Part shown: positions 8,813 through 20,912 of the stretch, in pieces
How the letters are laid out: each line of letters opens with the position of its first letter
Numbering within the stretch: the stretch's first letter is position 1
Assembly (NCBI RefSeq): GCF_003173775.1
Contig: NZ_CP029552.1
Coordinates: 2,117,001 to 2,181,000 of the forward strand
Source of the DNA: Methylobacterium sp. 17Sr1-1
GTDB taxonomy: Bacteria > Pseudomonadota > Alphaproteobacteria > Rhizobiales > Beijerinckiaceae
Direction of reading: 5' to 3'
DNA: 64,000 bases
Made by a program: the position numbers and the translations under genes
Notes under the pieces: model-generated
The model's input: only the letters and a program-made list of their open reading frames with translations
Database searches by the model: none
Told to the model about the DNA's origin: nothing

Positions 8813-8839
8813 GTACCCCCGCGGCAAGCCAGGTCTCCC

Positions 8840-9469
8840 ATGCTGTCTCACGAGCGGATCTGGTCCGCGATCGACCACCTCGCCCAACGCAACAATCTGA
8901 CGGCGTCGGGCCTCGCCAAGCGGGCCGGGCTCGACGCGACGAGCTTCAACCGCTCGAAGCGGATCAGCCCGGACGGACGCAAGCGCTGGCCCTCGACCGA
9001 ATCGGTCGCCAAGATCCTGGCCGCGACGGGGGCGACGCTCGACGACTTCCTGAGCCTGATCGAGCCGCGGAACGGCGGCTGCGGCCGCGTCGCGGTGCCG
9101 CTGATCGGCAGCGAGTGCGCGATCGGGCATATCGGGGCCAACGGCCTGCCGGGCAACGGCGGCGCCACGGCGGAGGTGGAGCTGCCGGGCCTCGGTCCCG
9201 AGCGCTGCTTCGCCATCGAGGTCCGCGACGGCGCCCTGTCCCCGCTCTACCGGGACGGCGACGTGCTGGTGGTCTCCGCCACCGCGGCGATCCGCAAGGG
9301 CGACCGGGTCGTGACCTGTCTCGGCGGCGGCAGCATCCTGGTCGCCGAGCTGAAGCGGCGCACCCCCCGGGCCGCCGAGCTCAGCGGGCCGGCGCCCGGC
9401 GATCCCGACCGGGTCGTCCCGGCCTCGGAGATCGCCTGGATGGCCCGGGTGATGTGGGTGCGGCATTAG
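8840..9469 (+). CDS. HTH/S24-peptidase-like transcriptional regulator
   Basis: A 209-residue two-domain regulator. The N-terminal part (LSHERIWSAIDHLAQRNNLTASGLAKRAGL, then FNRSKR) is a lambda-repressor-like helix-turn-helix. The C-terminal part from about residue 95 resembles the LexA/CI S24 dimerisation fold (FAIEVRDGALSPLYRDGDVLVVS). The segment DGALSPLYRDGD keeps the serine position seen in S24 proteins, and KGDRV carries a possible lysine region. The ATG at 8840 gives the standard start for this alphaproteobacterial family; an in-frame start 11 codons earlier is less likely. No prophage genes are nearby, so a housekeeping stress regulator is more likely than a phage repressor. Confidence 0.8.
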   Translation: MLSHERIWSAIDHLAQRNNLTASGLAKRAGLDATSFNRSKRISPDGRKRWPSTESVAKILAATGATLDDFLSLIEPRNGGCGRVAVPLIGSECAIGHIGANGLPGNGGATAEVELPGLGPERCFAIEVRDGALSPLYRDGDVLVVSATAAIRKGDRVVTCLGGGSILVAELKRRTPRAAELSGPAPGDPDRVVPASEIAWMARVMWVRH

Positions 9470-9472
9470 ATC

Positions 9473-12400
9473 TTATTCCGCCGCCGCCCGCCGGTTGCGC
9501 CACTGGGTCAGCAGGGCGCGCAAAGCCGCCGGCTTCAAGGGCTTGCTCAGCACATGGACCCGCTGCGCGTTCGCCGCATCGCGCACGTCGGGCGAGCGGT
9601 CGGCGGTGAGGAGCACCGCCGGGATGTCGGCGGCGAGCGCCGCCCGCAGACCCGCGATGAGGTCGAGGCCGGTGCCCTGGTCGAGGTGGTAGTCGGCCAC
9701 GATCACGTCCGGGCGCAACCGCCCGCCGAGCACCAGGGCCAGGGCCTCGGACAGCGAGCCGGCGGTGTGTAAGCTGCAGCCCCAGCTGCCGACGAGCACC
9801 CGCATCCCGTCGACGATCGCCGGCTCGTTGTCGATGGCGAGCACCGTCAGCCCGGCGAGCGGCACGGTGGCCGGGCGCGGCGCCTCGCCCTGCGCCTCGA
9901 CCACCGGCCGCAACGGCGCGCTCGGCACGGCGACCGAGAAGGCGGAGCCGCGGCCCGGCCGCGAGGCGAGGCTCACCGGGTGGTCGAGGAGCCGCGCGGT
10001 GCGCTCGACGATCGACAGGCCGAGGCCGAGGCCGCGGGCGACCCGCGCGCCCTGGTCGAGGCGCTGGAACTCGCGAAACACCAGCTTCTGCTGCGCCGCC
10101 GGGATGCCGAGCCCGCTATCCAGCACCATCAGCACCACCCGGTCGCCGCGCCGCCGCGCGCCGACGAGCACGCGCCCCTCCGGCGTGTACTTGATGGCGT
10201 TCGACACCAGGTTGTGCAGGAGCCGGCGCAGCATCTGCCGATCGGAGCGGAGCGCCAGCGAGGAGGGCATCACCGTCAGCGCTAAGCCCTTCTCCTGCGC
10301 CAGCGGGCCGAACTCGCGCTGGACCTGGCGGAAGAGCTCCGACACCCGCACGATCGAGAGCTGGGGTTTCAACGCCCCGGTATCGAGGCGCGAGATCTCG
10401 AGCAGCGCCGTCAGGATCTCCTCGACGGCGTCGAGGGAGGCGTCGACGTTCTCGGCGAGCGTCGGGTCGGTGGCCCGGTCGCGCTCGACCAGCGCGCTGG
10501 CATAGAGCCGCGCGGCGTTGAGCGGCTGGAGGATGTCGTGGCTGGCCGCCGCCAGGAAGCGCGTCTTCGAGGCGTTGGCCTCCTCGGCCTCGGCCTTGGC
10601 CCGGGTGAGCGCCGCGTTGAGGCGGGTCAGCTCCTCGGTGCGCTCGCGCACCCTCGTCTCCAGCTCCTCGTTGAGGCGGGTGCGGGCCTCCTCGGCGGCG
10701 ACCGAATCGGTCACGTCGGTATAGGTCGCCACCACGCCGCCATTGGGCAGGAGGTTGGCGCGGATCTCGATCACCCGGCCGCTCGGGTGCAGGCGCAGGC
10801 GCTGGGGCCCGGATTCGAGCCGGAAGGCGGCGATGCGCTCGCGCACCAGGGTGTCGGCGTCCCGCGCCCCGTAGGCGCCCCGCCCCGCATTGAAGCGCAC
10901 GATCGCTTCCAGGCCGATGCCGGTCTGGATCATGTCGGGGGGCAGGTCGTAGAGGTCGGCGAAGGCCCTGTTCCAGACGATCAGCTTCATGTCGCGGTCG
11001 AAGACCGTGATGCCCTGCTTGGCGTGATCGAGTCCGTGCTGGAGAACGTCCCGGCTGTACTGGAACGCCGCCGAGGCGTCGTCGAGGAGCTTGAGCGCGG
11101 CCTTGGGCGAGACGTTGCGCCGGCGCAGCAGCAGCGACAGGGCGAGCCGGGCCGACGACGCTCCGATCGCCGAGGCGAGCAGGTGCTCGGCGTGGCGCAA
11201 CTCGGGCAGGCCGGCGACCGCGTCGTCGCGCAAGCGCCCGCGCCCCTGAGTCTGGGCGAATTCCTCGAAGGCCCGCACCGCCCGCTCCTCGCCGAGGAAA
11301 CGGGCCACCGTCGCGCGCAGTTCGGCGAGGGTCACGGCGCTGCGAAACAGCCGGAAGCTCGGGGCCACGGCGCCGGCCTCGTCGAAGCCGGCGACCTGTC
11401 CGAAGGCCTCGGCCTGCAGGCGCTCGATCGCGCTCGGCGGGCGCAGGAGCGAGAAGGCGATATAAGCCAGGGTGTTGAGGCCGAGGCTCCACAGCGTGCC
11501 GTGAACGAGGCGGGGAAAGTCGTCGACGCCCATCAGCGCCGTCGGGCTCAACGCCGCGATGCCGAACGGCCCCTCGGCGATCAGCGTCGCCGCCCAGCCG
11601 TCGCCCGTCACGAGGCTCGGCAGCAGCAGGGTGTAGAGCCAGACCGCGAAGCCGACGATCAGCCCCGCCGCGGTCCCCAGGCCGGTGCCCCGGCCCCAGG
11701 AGAGCGCCCCGACGAAGGCCGGGCCGATCTGCGCCACCGCCGCGAAGGAGAGCAGCCCGATCGAGGCGAGCGCCACCTCGCCGGCGATTCGCGAATAGGC
11801 GTAGGCCACCAGCACCACCGCGACGATCGCGATGCGCCGCACCACCAGCACGTAGCCTCCGAGATCCGGTGCGCCGGGTTCCGGCGAGGGGGCGCCGGCC
11901 ACGAGGTTGCGCCGGCGCAGAGCGACCGGGATGACGAGATGGTTCGAGATCATGATCGCCACGGCGACCGACTCGACGATCACCATCGCGGTCGCCGCCG
12001 AGAGGCCGCCGATGAAGGCGACGAGCGCGATGCCGTCGGCCCGCTCGTGCAGGGGCAGTGCCAGCACCGTCATGTCGCGCTGGACCGTGCCCTCGGGGAA
12101 GAGGGCGAGGCCGGCGAGCGCGAGCGGCACCACGAACAGGTTGATGATCACGAGGTAGAGCGGAAAGGTCCAGGCCGCCCGCCCGACATCGGCGACCGCG
12201 CGGTTCTCCACCACCGCCATGTGGAACTGGCGCGGCAGCAGCAGCACGGCGGCGGCCGAGAGCAGGGTCTGGACGATCAGCGTCGCGGGGCCGGAGGTCT
12301 GCCCGACCAGGGTGCCGAACCCGTGGACGGCGCTCGAGGCCTCCGGCAGGTCGCCCAGCATCCAGCCGACCACGAAGCCGCCGACGGTGAGGAAGGCGAG

Positions 12401-13024
12401 CAGCTTGACGAGGGATTCGAGCGCCACCGCGAGGGTCAACCCGTCCTGATGCTCGGTGGCGTCGGCGTGGCGGGTGCCGAAGGCGACCGCGAAGCCCGCG
12501 AGCACCAGGGCCACGAACAGGCCGAGATCGCCCAGCATCCCGGCCGGCGCGCCGACCCCGTCGGTGGCGCGCAGGAAGACCTGGAGCGAGGCCGTCACCG
12601 CCCGCAATTGCAGGGCGATGTAGGGCACCGCGCCCACCACGGCGATCAGGCAGACGAGCGCGGCGATGCGCTCGCTCTTGCCGTAACGGGCGGCGATGAA
12701 GTCGGCGATCGAGGTCGAGTTCTGGGCCTTGGCGATCCGCACCACCCGGGCGACGAGCCGGTAGCCGAGGCCGACCACCAGGACCGGGCCGACATAGATG
12801 GTGAGGAAGTCGAGGCCGGCATGGCTCGCCAGGCCGACCGAGCCGAAGAAGGTCCAGGACGTGCAGTAGACCGCGAGCGACAGGGCGTAGATCGTCGGCC
12901 GCACCCGCGCGTCGCGCATCAGGGTCCGCCCGGCCACGTCGCCCCAATGGGCCACCGCGAACAGGGCGCAGATATAGACGAGGGCCGCCAGCACCACCGT
13001 CCAGCCCGCGATCATCGGCGCCAT
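9473..13024 (-). CDS. Hybrid sensor histidine kinase with sodium:solute symporter N-terminus (CbrA-like)
   Basis: A 1183-residue membrane sensor. Residues 1 to about 600 form an SSS/PutP-type transporter domain with about 13 helices. A PAS domain follows at about 690-790 (ITVFDRDMKLIVWNRAFADLYDLP), then a coiled coil. The HisKA domain has phospho-acceptor His829 in AASHDILQPLNAARL. The HATPase domain has N (HNLVSNAIKYTPEG) and G boxes (LDSGLGIP). A C-terminal receiver has acceptor Asp1111 in DVIVADYHLDQGTG. This matches the CbrA/hybrid transporter-kinase architecture, in which transport or substrate binding may be coupled to signalling. The signal is unknown. No cognate regulator gene is adjacent; the gene stands alone between the S24 regulator and the metallothionein operon. 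Confidence 0.92.
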   Translation of the reverse strand: MAPMIAGWTVVLAALVYICALFAVAHWGDVAGRTLMRDARVRPTIYALSLAVYCTSWTFFGSVGLASHAGLDFLTIYVGPVLVVGLGYRLVARVVRIAKAQNSTSIADFIAARYGKSERIAALVCLIAVVGAVPYIALQLRAVTASLQVFLRATDGVGAPAGMLGDLGLFVALVLAGFAVAFGTRHADATEHQDGLTLAVALESLVKLLAFLTVGGFVVGWMLGDLPEASSAVHGFGTLVGQTSGPATLIVQTLLSAAAVLLLPRQFHMAVVENRAVADVGRAAWTFPLYLVIINLFVVPLALAGLALFPEGTVQRDMTVLALPLHERADGIALVAFIGGLSAATAMVIVESVAVAIMISNHLVIPVALRRRNLVAGAPSPEPGAPDLGGYVLVVRRIAIVAVVLVAYAYSRIAGEVALASIGLLSFAAVAQIGPAFVGALSWGRGTGLGTAAGLIVGFAVWLYTLLLPSLVTGDGWAATLIAEGPFGIAALSPTALMGVDDFPRLVHGTLWSLGLNTLAYIAFSLLRPPSAIERLQAEAFGQVAGFDEAGAVAPSFRLFRSAVTLAELRATVARFLGEERAVRAFEEFAQTQGRGRLRDDAVAGLPELRHAEHLLASAIGASSARLALSLLLRRRNVSPKAALKLLDDASAAFQYSRDVLQHGLDHAKQGITVFDRDMKLIVWNRAFADLYDLPPDMIQTGIGLEAIVRFNAGRGAYGARDADTLVRERIAAFRLESGPQRLRLHPSGRVIEIRANLLPNGGVVATYTDVTDSVAAEEARTRLNEELETRVRERTEELTRLNAALTRAKAEAEEANASKTRFLAAASHDILQPLNAARLYASALVERDRATDPTLAENVDASLDAVEEILTALLEISRLDTGALKPQLSIVRVSELFRQVQREFGPLAQEKGLALTVMPSSLALRSDRQMLRRLLHNLVSNAIKYTPEGRVLVGARRRGDRVVLMVLDSGLGIPAAQQKLVFREFQRLDQGARVARGLGLGLSIVERTARLLDHPVSLASRPGRGSAFSVAVPSAPLRPVVEAQGEAPRPATVPLAGLTVLAIDNEPAIVDGMRVLVGSWGCSLHTAGSLSEALALVLGGRLRPDVIVADYHLDQGTGLDLIAGLRAALAADIPAVLLTADRSPDVRDAANAQRVHVLSKPLKPAALRALLTQWRNRRAAAE

Positions 13025-13076
13025 CCATCCCCGGCCCGGGCGGGGGCCCGGGCTTTGCTCGTGTGCGGGGCTCTAG

Positions 13077-13120
13077 AGCATTTTCCGACGAAGTGGGTAC
13101 CGGTTCGTCGCGGAAAATGC
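13077..13120. repeat. Intergenic two-hairpin element, first-hairpin copy (copy A)
   Basis: Imperfect palindrome of the form GCATTTTCCGACGAAG ... CGTCGCGGAAAATGC (13078-13120). The centre matches the other copies (TGG-x-TACCGGTTCGTCG). It is nearly identical to the copy at 22489 and is followed by a related linker (GCCAAAGATCTTGAGC), but lacks the second hairpin. It lies upstream of the hybrid kinase, so it could influence that promoter or the end of the metallothionein transcript. Confidence 0.8.
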
Positions 13121-13146
13121 GGCGATGCCAAAGATCTTGAGCAAAT

Positions 13147-13167
13147 CGGGGTCGATGCGCGACCCCG
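13147..13167 (-). terminator. Candidate terminator of the smtBA-like operon
   Basis: Perfect 8-bp stem CGGGGTCG/CGACCCCG with a 5-base loop, located 10 bases beyond the metallothionein stop. In the direction of transcription it is followed by ATTTGCTC, a weak T-tract. Position and strength fit an intrinsic terminator. Confidence 0.45.
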
Positions 13168-13176
13168 CTCTCCCGC

Positions 13177-13350
13177 TCAGCCGTGGCAGGCGCAGCCGGC
13201 ATGCTCGCAGCCGGCGTGGTGGGGATGGCCCTCGGCGCATTCCTCGCAGCAGAAGGCCTTGCCGTCGCGGGACACGGCGTTGGCCACCGGGACCACGCAG
13301 ACGCAATCCTCGCAGGCGCACGTCACGGTCTCGGCACTGGTGCTGGTCAT
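13177..13350 (-). CDS. smtA: Bacterial metallothionein, SmtA-like
   Basis: A 57-residue metal-sequestering protein with 10 cysteines (11, 13, 16, 18, 34, 35, 38, 48, 53, 55) and five histidines. The pattern is TCACEDCVC near the N-terminus, FCCEECAEGH in the middle and CEHAGCACHG at the C-terminus. It aligns almost residue for residue with cyanobacterial SmtA (56 residues, same MTST start and C-x-CHG end, from memory), which binds four Zn in a Zn4Cys9His2 cluster. The extra cysteine at 35 and the His-rich HPHH are differences. The ATG at 13350 overlaps the stop of the ArsR-family gene by 4 bases, so it is expected to be translated with its regulator. Confidence 0.93.
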   Translation of the reverse strand: MTSTSAETVTCACEDCVCVVPVANAVSRDGKAFCCEECAEGHPHHAGCEHAGCACHG

Positions 13351-13667
13351 GGGGCCTGTTCCACTCCTGGGTGATCGTGGGCGCGGTGGGCGTGCTCTTG
13401 CGGCTCGGTGAAGTGGGCGACCATGCCGCGCAGGACGTCCCGCACGTGATCGTCGTCGATCGCGTAGGCGACATGCCGGCCGTGGCGGACCGCGCGCAGG
13501 ATGCGGGCGGTTCGCAGCAGGCGCAGATGATGCGAGGTCAGCGATTGCGACAGGCCGGGCGCCTCGCCGATCTCGCCGACCGTGCATCCCACCTCCAGAC
13601 AGGCGAGCACGATGCGCAGGCGATCCTGTCGGATCGCTTTCGCGATGCGGAGATCGGCTTCGCTCAC
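13347..13667 (-). CDS. smtB: ArsR/SmtB-family metal-sensing repressor
   Basis: A 106-residue winged-helix repressor. The recognition helix is in GLSQSLTSHHLRLLRTARIL and the wing follows (RHGRHVAYAI). The C-terminal helix carries the alpha-5 metal site D-x-H-x10-H-x2-E exactly: Asp72, His74, His85 and Glu88. This is the Zn/Co-sensing pattern of SmtB and CzrA. The alpha-3 CXC thiolate site of ArsR/CadC is absent. A His-rich tail (EHAHRAHDH) may add metal affinity. The GTG start has a weak ribosome site. Metal binding should release DNA and induce the overlapping metallothionein gene. Specificity for Zn versus Cd/Cu is inference. Confidence 0.9.
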   Translation of the reverse strand: MSEADLRIAKAIRQDRLRIVLACLEVGCTVGEIGEAPGLSQSLTSHHLRLLRTARILRAVRHGRHVAYAIDDDHVRDVLRGMVAHFTEPQEHAHRAHDHPGVEQAP

Positions 13668-13682
13668 ACGCTGCGCGGGCTT

Positions 13683-13724
13683 CTGATCTGTCTTTCGGAA
13701 AATCGCTTGCGGAAGACAGATCAG
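13683..13724. promoter_or_regulatory. 12-bp inverted repeat upstream of smtB
   Basis: CTGATCTGTCTT (13683-13694) and its exact inverse AAGACAGATCAG (13713-13724) are separated by 18 bases, 16 bases ahead of the smtB start. It could be the operator of the ArsR-type repressor, although the spacer is longer than in known SmtB sites. It could instead be a terminator of the preceding same-strand gene, whose stop codon it overlaps. There is no T-tract after it, which slightly favours an operator. Confidence 0.4.
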
Positions 13725-14017
13725 TCGTCGTCGATGTCGGCCGGCGAGCCCGGTGCCATCGGGCCGCTCTCCTCGACATCGTTGTCGTCGAACAGGCCCG
13801 GCGGTCCATCGAAGCCGACGACACCGTCCGGGTTGTCCGGGGTGACGTTGGGATCGACGGGTGGAGGCTGGCCGTCCTGCTGAAGCCGGCGCTCGAGGCG
13901 CCGCTCGCGCCGGAGGTCGCGCTGGATCGGCACGTCGTCCGCCCCTTGCGCGAGCAGGGCGGTGCCGGCGTCAGCGCAGATCGCGCCGAGCAGGGCCGCT
14001 GCCACCACCGCCCTCAT
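13721..14017 (-). CDS. Small secreted hypothetical protein
   Basis: A 98-residue protein with an N-terminal signal peptide (MRAVVAAALLGAICADAGTALLA). A short basic stretch follows (QRDLRRERRLERRLQQ), then a disordered acidic, Pro/Gly/Asp-rich tail ending in ADIDDD. No catalytic motif or domain is recognised. A good ribosome site (GGAGG, 4-5 nt from the ATG) supports the start. It lies upstream of smtB on the same strand with a 53-base gap that contains a 12-bp inverted repeat, so co-transcription is possible but not required. Function unknown. Confidence 0.7.
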   Translation of the reverse strand: MRAVVAAALLGAICADAGTALLAQGADDVPIQRDLRRERRLERRLQQDGQPPPVDPNVTPDNPDGVVGFDGPPGLFDDNDVEESGPMAPGSPADIDDD

Positions 14018-14115
14018 CGTCGCCTCCCTCGTCCCGAGACGTGACGCCTCGCCGACCCCACTCTGCCGTCCGGCAGCGCGGCCGTCTGCCGCCCCATTCG
14101 GTGGTGCCGAACGCG

Positions 14116-14154
14116 AACGACCCCGCGGCGCGTCCGGGGCGCCGCGGGGTCGTT
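14116..14154 (-). terminator. Strong hairpin downstream of glgA
   Basis: A perfect 16-bp stem (AACGACCCCGCGGCGC with its inverse) and a 7-base loop, starting 29 bases after the glgA stop codon. The T-tract is short (TTCG a few bases on), so efficiency is uncertain, but position and stem strength fit termination of glgA. Confidence 0.5.
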
Positions 14155-14183
14155 GGAAAACCGGCCGAGAGGAACGGCGGCGT

Positions 14184-15728
14184 TCAGGCCGCCGCGCGCC
14201 CGCGCATCAGGTCGGCGCCGTTGCCGACGACGCGGGTGTAGAGCGAGGAGTAGCCGTCGGCCGCCTTGTCCCACCCGAACTCGCGGGCCATGGCGTTGCG
14301 GCGCATCGCGCCGAGACGGCGCTTCGAGGCGAAGACGTCGAAGGCGCGGCGGATCGCGCCGCTCAGGCCCTTGAGCGAGGATTCGCCGAACAGGAAGCCG
14401 GTCACGCCGTCCTCGACCGTGTCGGCGAGGCCGCCGGTGCGGTGGGCGATCGGCAGGGAGCCGAAACGCTGGGCGTACATCTGGGCGAGGCCGCAGGGCT
14501 CGAAGCGCGACGGCATCAGCAGGAAGTCGCTGCCGGCGAACATCCGGTGAGCGTCGGTCTCCTCGAATCCGACCCGCACCCCGACCGAACCGGGATGGCG
14601 CCGGGCGAGGTCGAGGAAGGCGGCCTCGAAGCGGGGCTCGCCCTGGCCGGTCACCACGAGCTGCCCGCCTTCGGCGACGATCGATTCGGCCGCCGCGAGG
14701 GTCAGGTCGACGCCCTTCTGGTGCACGAGCCGCGACACGATGGCGAAGAGCGGTCCGCGCGAGACGCCGAGGCCGAAGCGGCTGCGCACCGCATCGGCAT
14801 TGGCGCGCTTGCCCTTCCAGTCGTCGGGCTCGAAGCGGGTGGCGAGGTGGGGATCGGTGCGGGGATCCCAGGACTCGTCGATGCCGTTGAGGATGCCGGC
14901 GAGCCGGCCCTGATGGGCGCGGGTGCGCAGGAGCCCGTCGAGGCCGCAGCCGAATTCCGGCGTGGTGATCTCGTGGGCGTAGGTCTCGCTGACGGTGGTG
15001 ACGTGCGAGGCGTAGTACAGGCCGGCCTTGAGGAAGGACAGCTTGCCGTAGAACTCGACCCCGTCGATGTGGAAGGCGCTCTCCGGCACGCCGAGGCGGC
15101 CGAGATTCTCCCACGGGAACAGGCCCTGGTAGGCGAGGTTGTGGATGGTGAGCACGCTCGGCGTGCGCAGGCCCCGCCAGGCGAGGTAGGCCGGGGCGAG
15201 CGCGGTCTGCCAGTCGTTGAGGTGCAGCAGGTCGGCGCGCCACTCGGGATCGATCCCCTGGGCGATCTCGGCGGCGGCGAGGCTGAGGCGTCCGAAGCGC
15301 AGGTCGTTGTCGGGGAAGTCGATGCCCTGGTCGCCGTAGGGCGTACCGTCGCGCTCGTAGAGGCCGGAACTGAGGATGACGTAGACCGGCAGGCCGTCGC
15401 CGGTCTCGATCAGGCCGAGGTCGCAGGGCGGCATCTCGGCGCTGCCGGGAAGCTGGGCCACCACGGTGATCTCGGGGTGGCGGTCGACGACCTGGCGGTA
15501 GCCCGGGATCAGGATGCGGACGTCGTAGTGCTGGCGCAGGGCCCGGGGCAGGGAGGCCGCGACCTCGCCGAGGCCGCCGGTCTTCACGAAATCGGCCATC
15601 TCCGGCGTGGTGTAGAGGATCCGAGGCTTGAGCGAGCCGCGCAATGCCTCGACGGCACCCCTGGAGGAGCCACCAGACGGCAGGACCGGCGCTAGCGAAG
15701 CCGACCGTGCCGACGCCGGAAATGTCAT
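14184..15728 (-). CDS. glgA: Glycogen synthase (ADP-glucose, GT5)
   Basis: A 514-residue cytoplasmic glucosyltransferase that adds glucose from ADP-glucose to the non-reducing ends of glycogen. Visible motifs are the ADP-glucose-binding KTGGLGEVAASLP about 50 residues from the start, HNLAYQG in the middle, and SRFEPCGLAQMYAQRFG with the catalytic-region glutamate. HRTGGLADTVEDG follows in the C-terminal lobe. The frame is open 43 codons further upstream, but the ATG at 15728 (MTFPASARS) is preferred because the extra residues lack similarity to the family. It is codirectional with, and downstream of, a GH13 glucosidase gene, with glgP nearby in the opposite direction. Confidence 0.93.
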   Translation of the reverse strand: MTFPASARSASLAPVLPSGGSSRGAVEALRGSLKPRILYTTPEMADFVKTGGLGEVAASLPRALRQHYDVRILIPGYRQVVDRHPEITVVAQLPGSAEMPPCDLGLIETGDGLPVYVILSSGLYERDGTPYGDQGIDFPDNDLRFGRLSLAAAEIAQGIDPEWRADLLHLNDWQTALAPAYLAWRGLRTPSVLTIHNLAYQGLFPWENLGRLGVPESAFHIDGVEFYGKLSFLKAGLYYASHVTTVSETYAHEITTPEFGCGLDGLLRTRAHQGRLAGILNGIDESWDPRTDPHLATRFEPDDWKGKRANADAVRSRFGLGVSRGPLFAIVSRLVHQKGVDLTLAAAESIVAEGGQLVVTGQGEPRFEAAFLDLARRHPGSVGVRVGFEETDAHRMFAGSDFLLMPSRFEPCGLAQMYAQRFGSLPIAHRTGGLADTVEDGVTGFLFGESSLKGLSGAIRRAFDVFASKRRLGAMRRNAMAREFGWDKAADGYSSLYTRVVGNGADLMRGRAAA

Positions 15729-15829
15729 GAAGAGCCCCCACGCCGCGAGCCGGACGGATTGCGAGCGGACGATGCCGCGGCGTACTGCCACGACAACGCG
15801 CGATGCCGGTCCAGGTTCCAGTGCACTGC

Positions 15830-15857
15830 ACAATATCATGGATCGCAGATGCGGCAA
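15830..15857 (-). promoter_or_regulatory. Candidate sigma-70-type promoter for glgA
   Basis: On the minus strand TTGCCG and TATTGT are separated by 16 bases, about 100 bases before the glgA start, in a locally AT-richer stretch of an otherwise GC-rich region. The hexamers are plausible but imperfect. Confidence 0.35.
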
Positions 15858-15954
15858 GACGAATTTGATTAACGAAAAGCAAAAATCCCGTTCTTTGCCG
15901 AATCTCGAAGCTGTGCCGCACCCCGCCGGGAGCTTAGGCGGGTAAAGGTCGGGC

Positions 15955-17589
<1,635 letters not shown>

Positions 17590-18210
17590 GCTGGGCTCCT
17601 GGCGGCGGGACGGGCGAGACGGGAACCGGGCGAGAAAGGCACGGGGTTGAGCCGCCGGGCGACCGCCCATATATGGAGCGCCCGCGGCGGGGCGTCCCGT
17701 AGGGAAACCGTCCCGCCGCCTCCGGTTCCCGCGTCCCCGCGCGCGCGACCGAGAGCGTGGCACGCCTGCATCACCGGCGGCCGCGACACCGTCATGACGG
17801 CCCCGGCATGGGGGGAGGCGCGGTCCGCGCTCGTGCCGGGACGACCCGCGGCCGATCCGCCGGAAGAGCGACGCGCCGTGGCCGGAAGATCAGACCTCCG
17901 GTGCAACCCTGCCCTAACGGTTATCCGTTCCCCAGGGGCATCGCTTAACCCTTAGGTCCGACCTGCGGGGAGGCTCGAAAGCGTTCACACTCGCTTCAGG
18001 CCGCTTCGCCAAAATCAAGTCTCGTTTCCGTGAGACGTGTCGGGACAGCAACACGCAGCGACTCGCGTGCTCAAGCTTAGTCACGGCGTCTCGACATCGC
18101 CGTCCCACAGCCACACGATGCTGCCGTGGCCAAAGGTTTGCTGCACAGCACGCGACGTGAGATCGCGCTGCAGCACCCGAGAGACCTGCGGCAGGGAAGG
18201 GGGTTCCAAG
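17590..18210. other. 621-base divergent intergenic region, GH13 / glgP
   Basis: This gap separates the GH13 gene (leftward) and glgP (rightward). Short open frames exist but none has a ribosome site and protein-like composition together. No repeat-family copy or clear sigma-70 promoter was recognised. It must contain the start signals for both genes, and part of it (18037-18210) is open in the glgP frame. Confidence 0.5.
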
Positions 18211-20745
<2,535 letters not shown>

Positions 20746-20773
20746 TCACGCCCGACCGTGTGATGGAAATGAT

Positions 20774-20801
20774 AAGCCCCGCGGCGCGAGCCGCGGGGCT
20801 T
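20774..20801 (+). terminator. Intrinsic terminator of glgP
   Basis: A 12-bp perfect stem AAGCCCCGCGGC/GCCGCGGGGCTT with a 4-base loop, 28 bases after the glgP stop, ending in CTTTCTG. The AA/TT flanks make it potentially bidirectional. Confidence 0.7.
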
Positions 20802-20844
20802 TCTGCTCTAAAGCTAAACTGACCGATGTAGACGTTCCACGGCG

Positions 20845-20882
20845 TCATCCCGGGTTCTCGCCTTCGGTGAGCCCCGGGATGA
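20845..20882. repeat. CCCGGG-palindrome repeat, solo copy 1
   Basis: The 38-base imperfect palindrome runs from TCATCCCGGGTTCTCG to GCCCCGGGATGA and is flanked by short inverted GTC/GAC bases. The same family occurs at 35544 (solo) and as paired ends of composites at 40706 and 46519. It lies between the glgP terminator and the end of the opg gene, both of which point at it. Confidence 0.75.
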
Positions 20883-20912
20883 CATCGAGGGTATGAGAAT
20901 CGTCGGCCTGAC

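Noticed and set aside
8840..9469. S24-type regulator as evidence of a prophage
   Set aside because: No integrase, structural or lysis genes lie nearby, and similar stand-alone regulators are common in Alphaproteobacteria.
10538..13411. 957-codon open frame opposite to the hybrid kinase gene, and similar long antisense frames opposite the RND pump (43231-46452) and nuoG (60799-63249)
   Set aside because: Long open antisense frames are expected in high-GC DNA. The translations are rich in Arg, Gly, Asp and His without domains, while the opposite strand codes for clear proteins.
17757..18114. Short open frames of 60-66 codons in the GH13/glgP gap
   Set aside because: No ribosome site, no protein-like composition, and they overlap each other on both strands.
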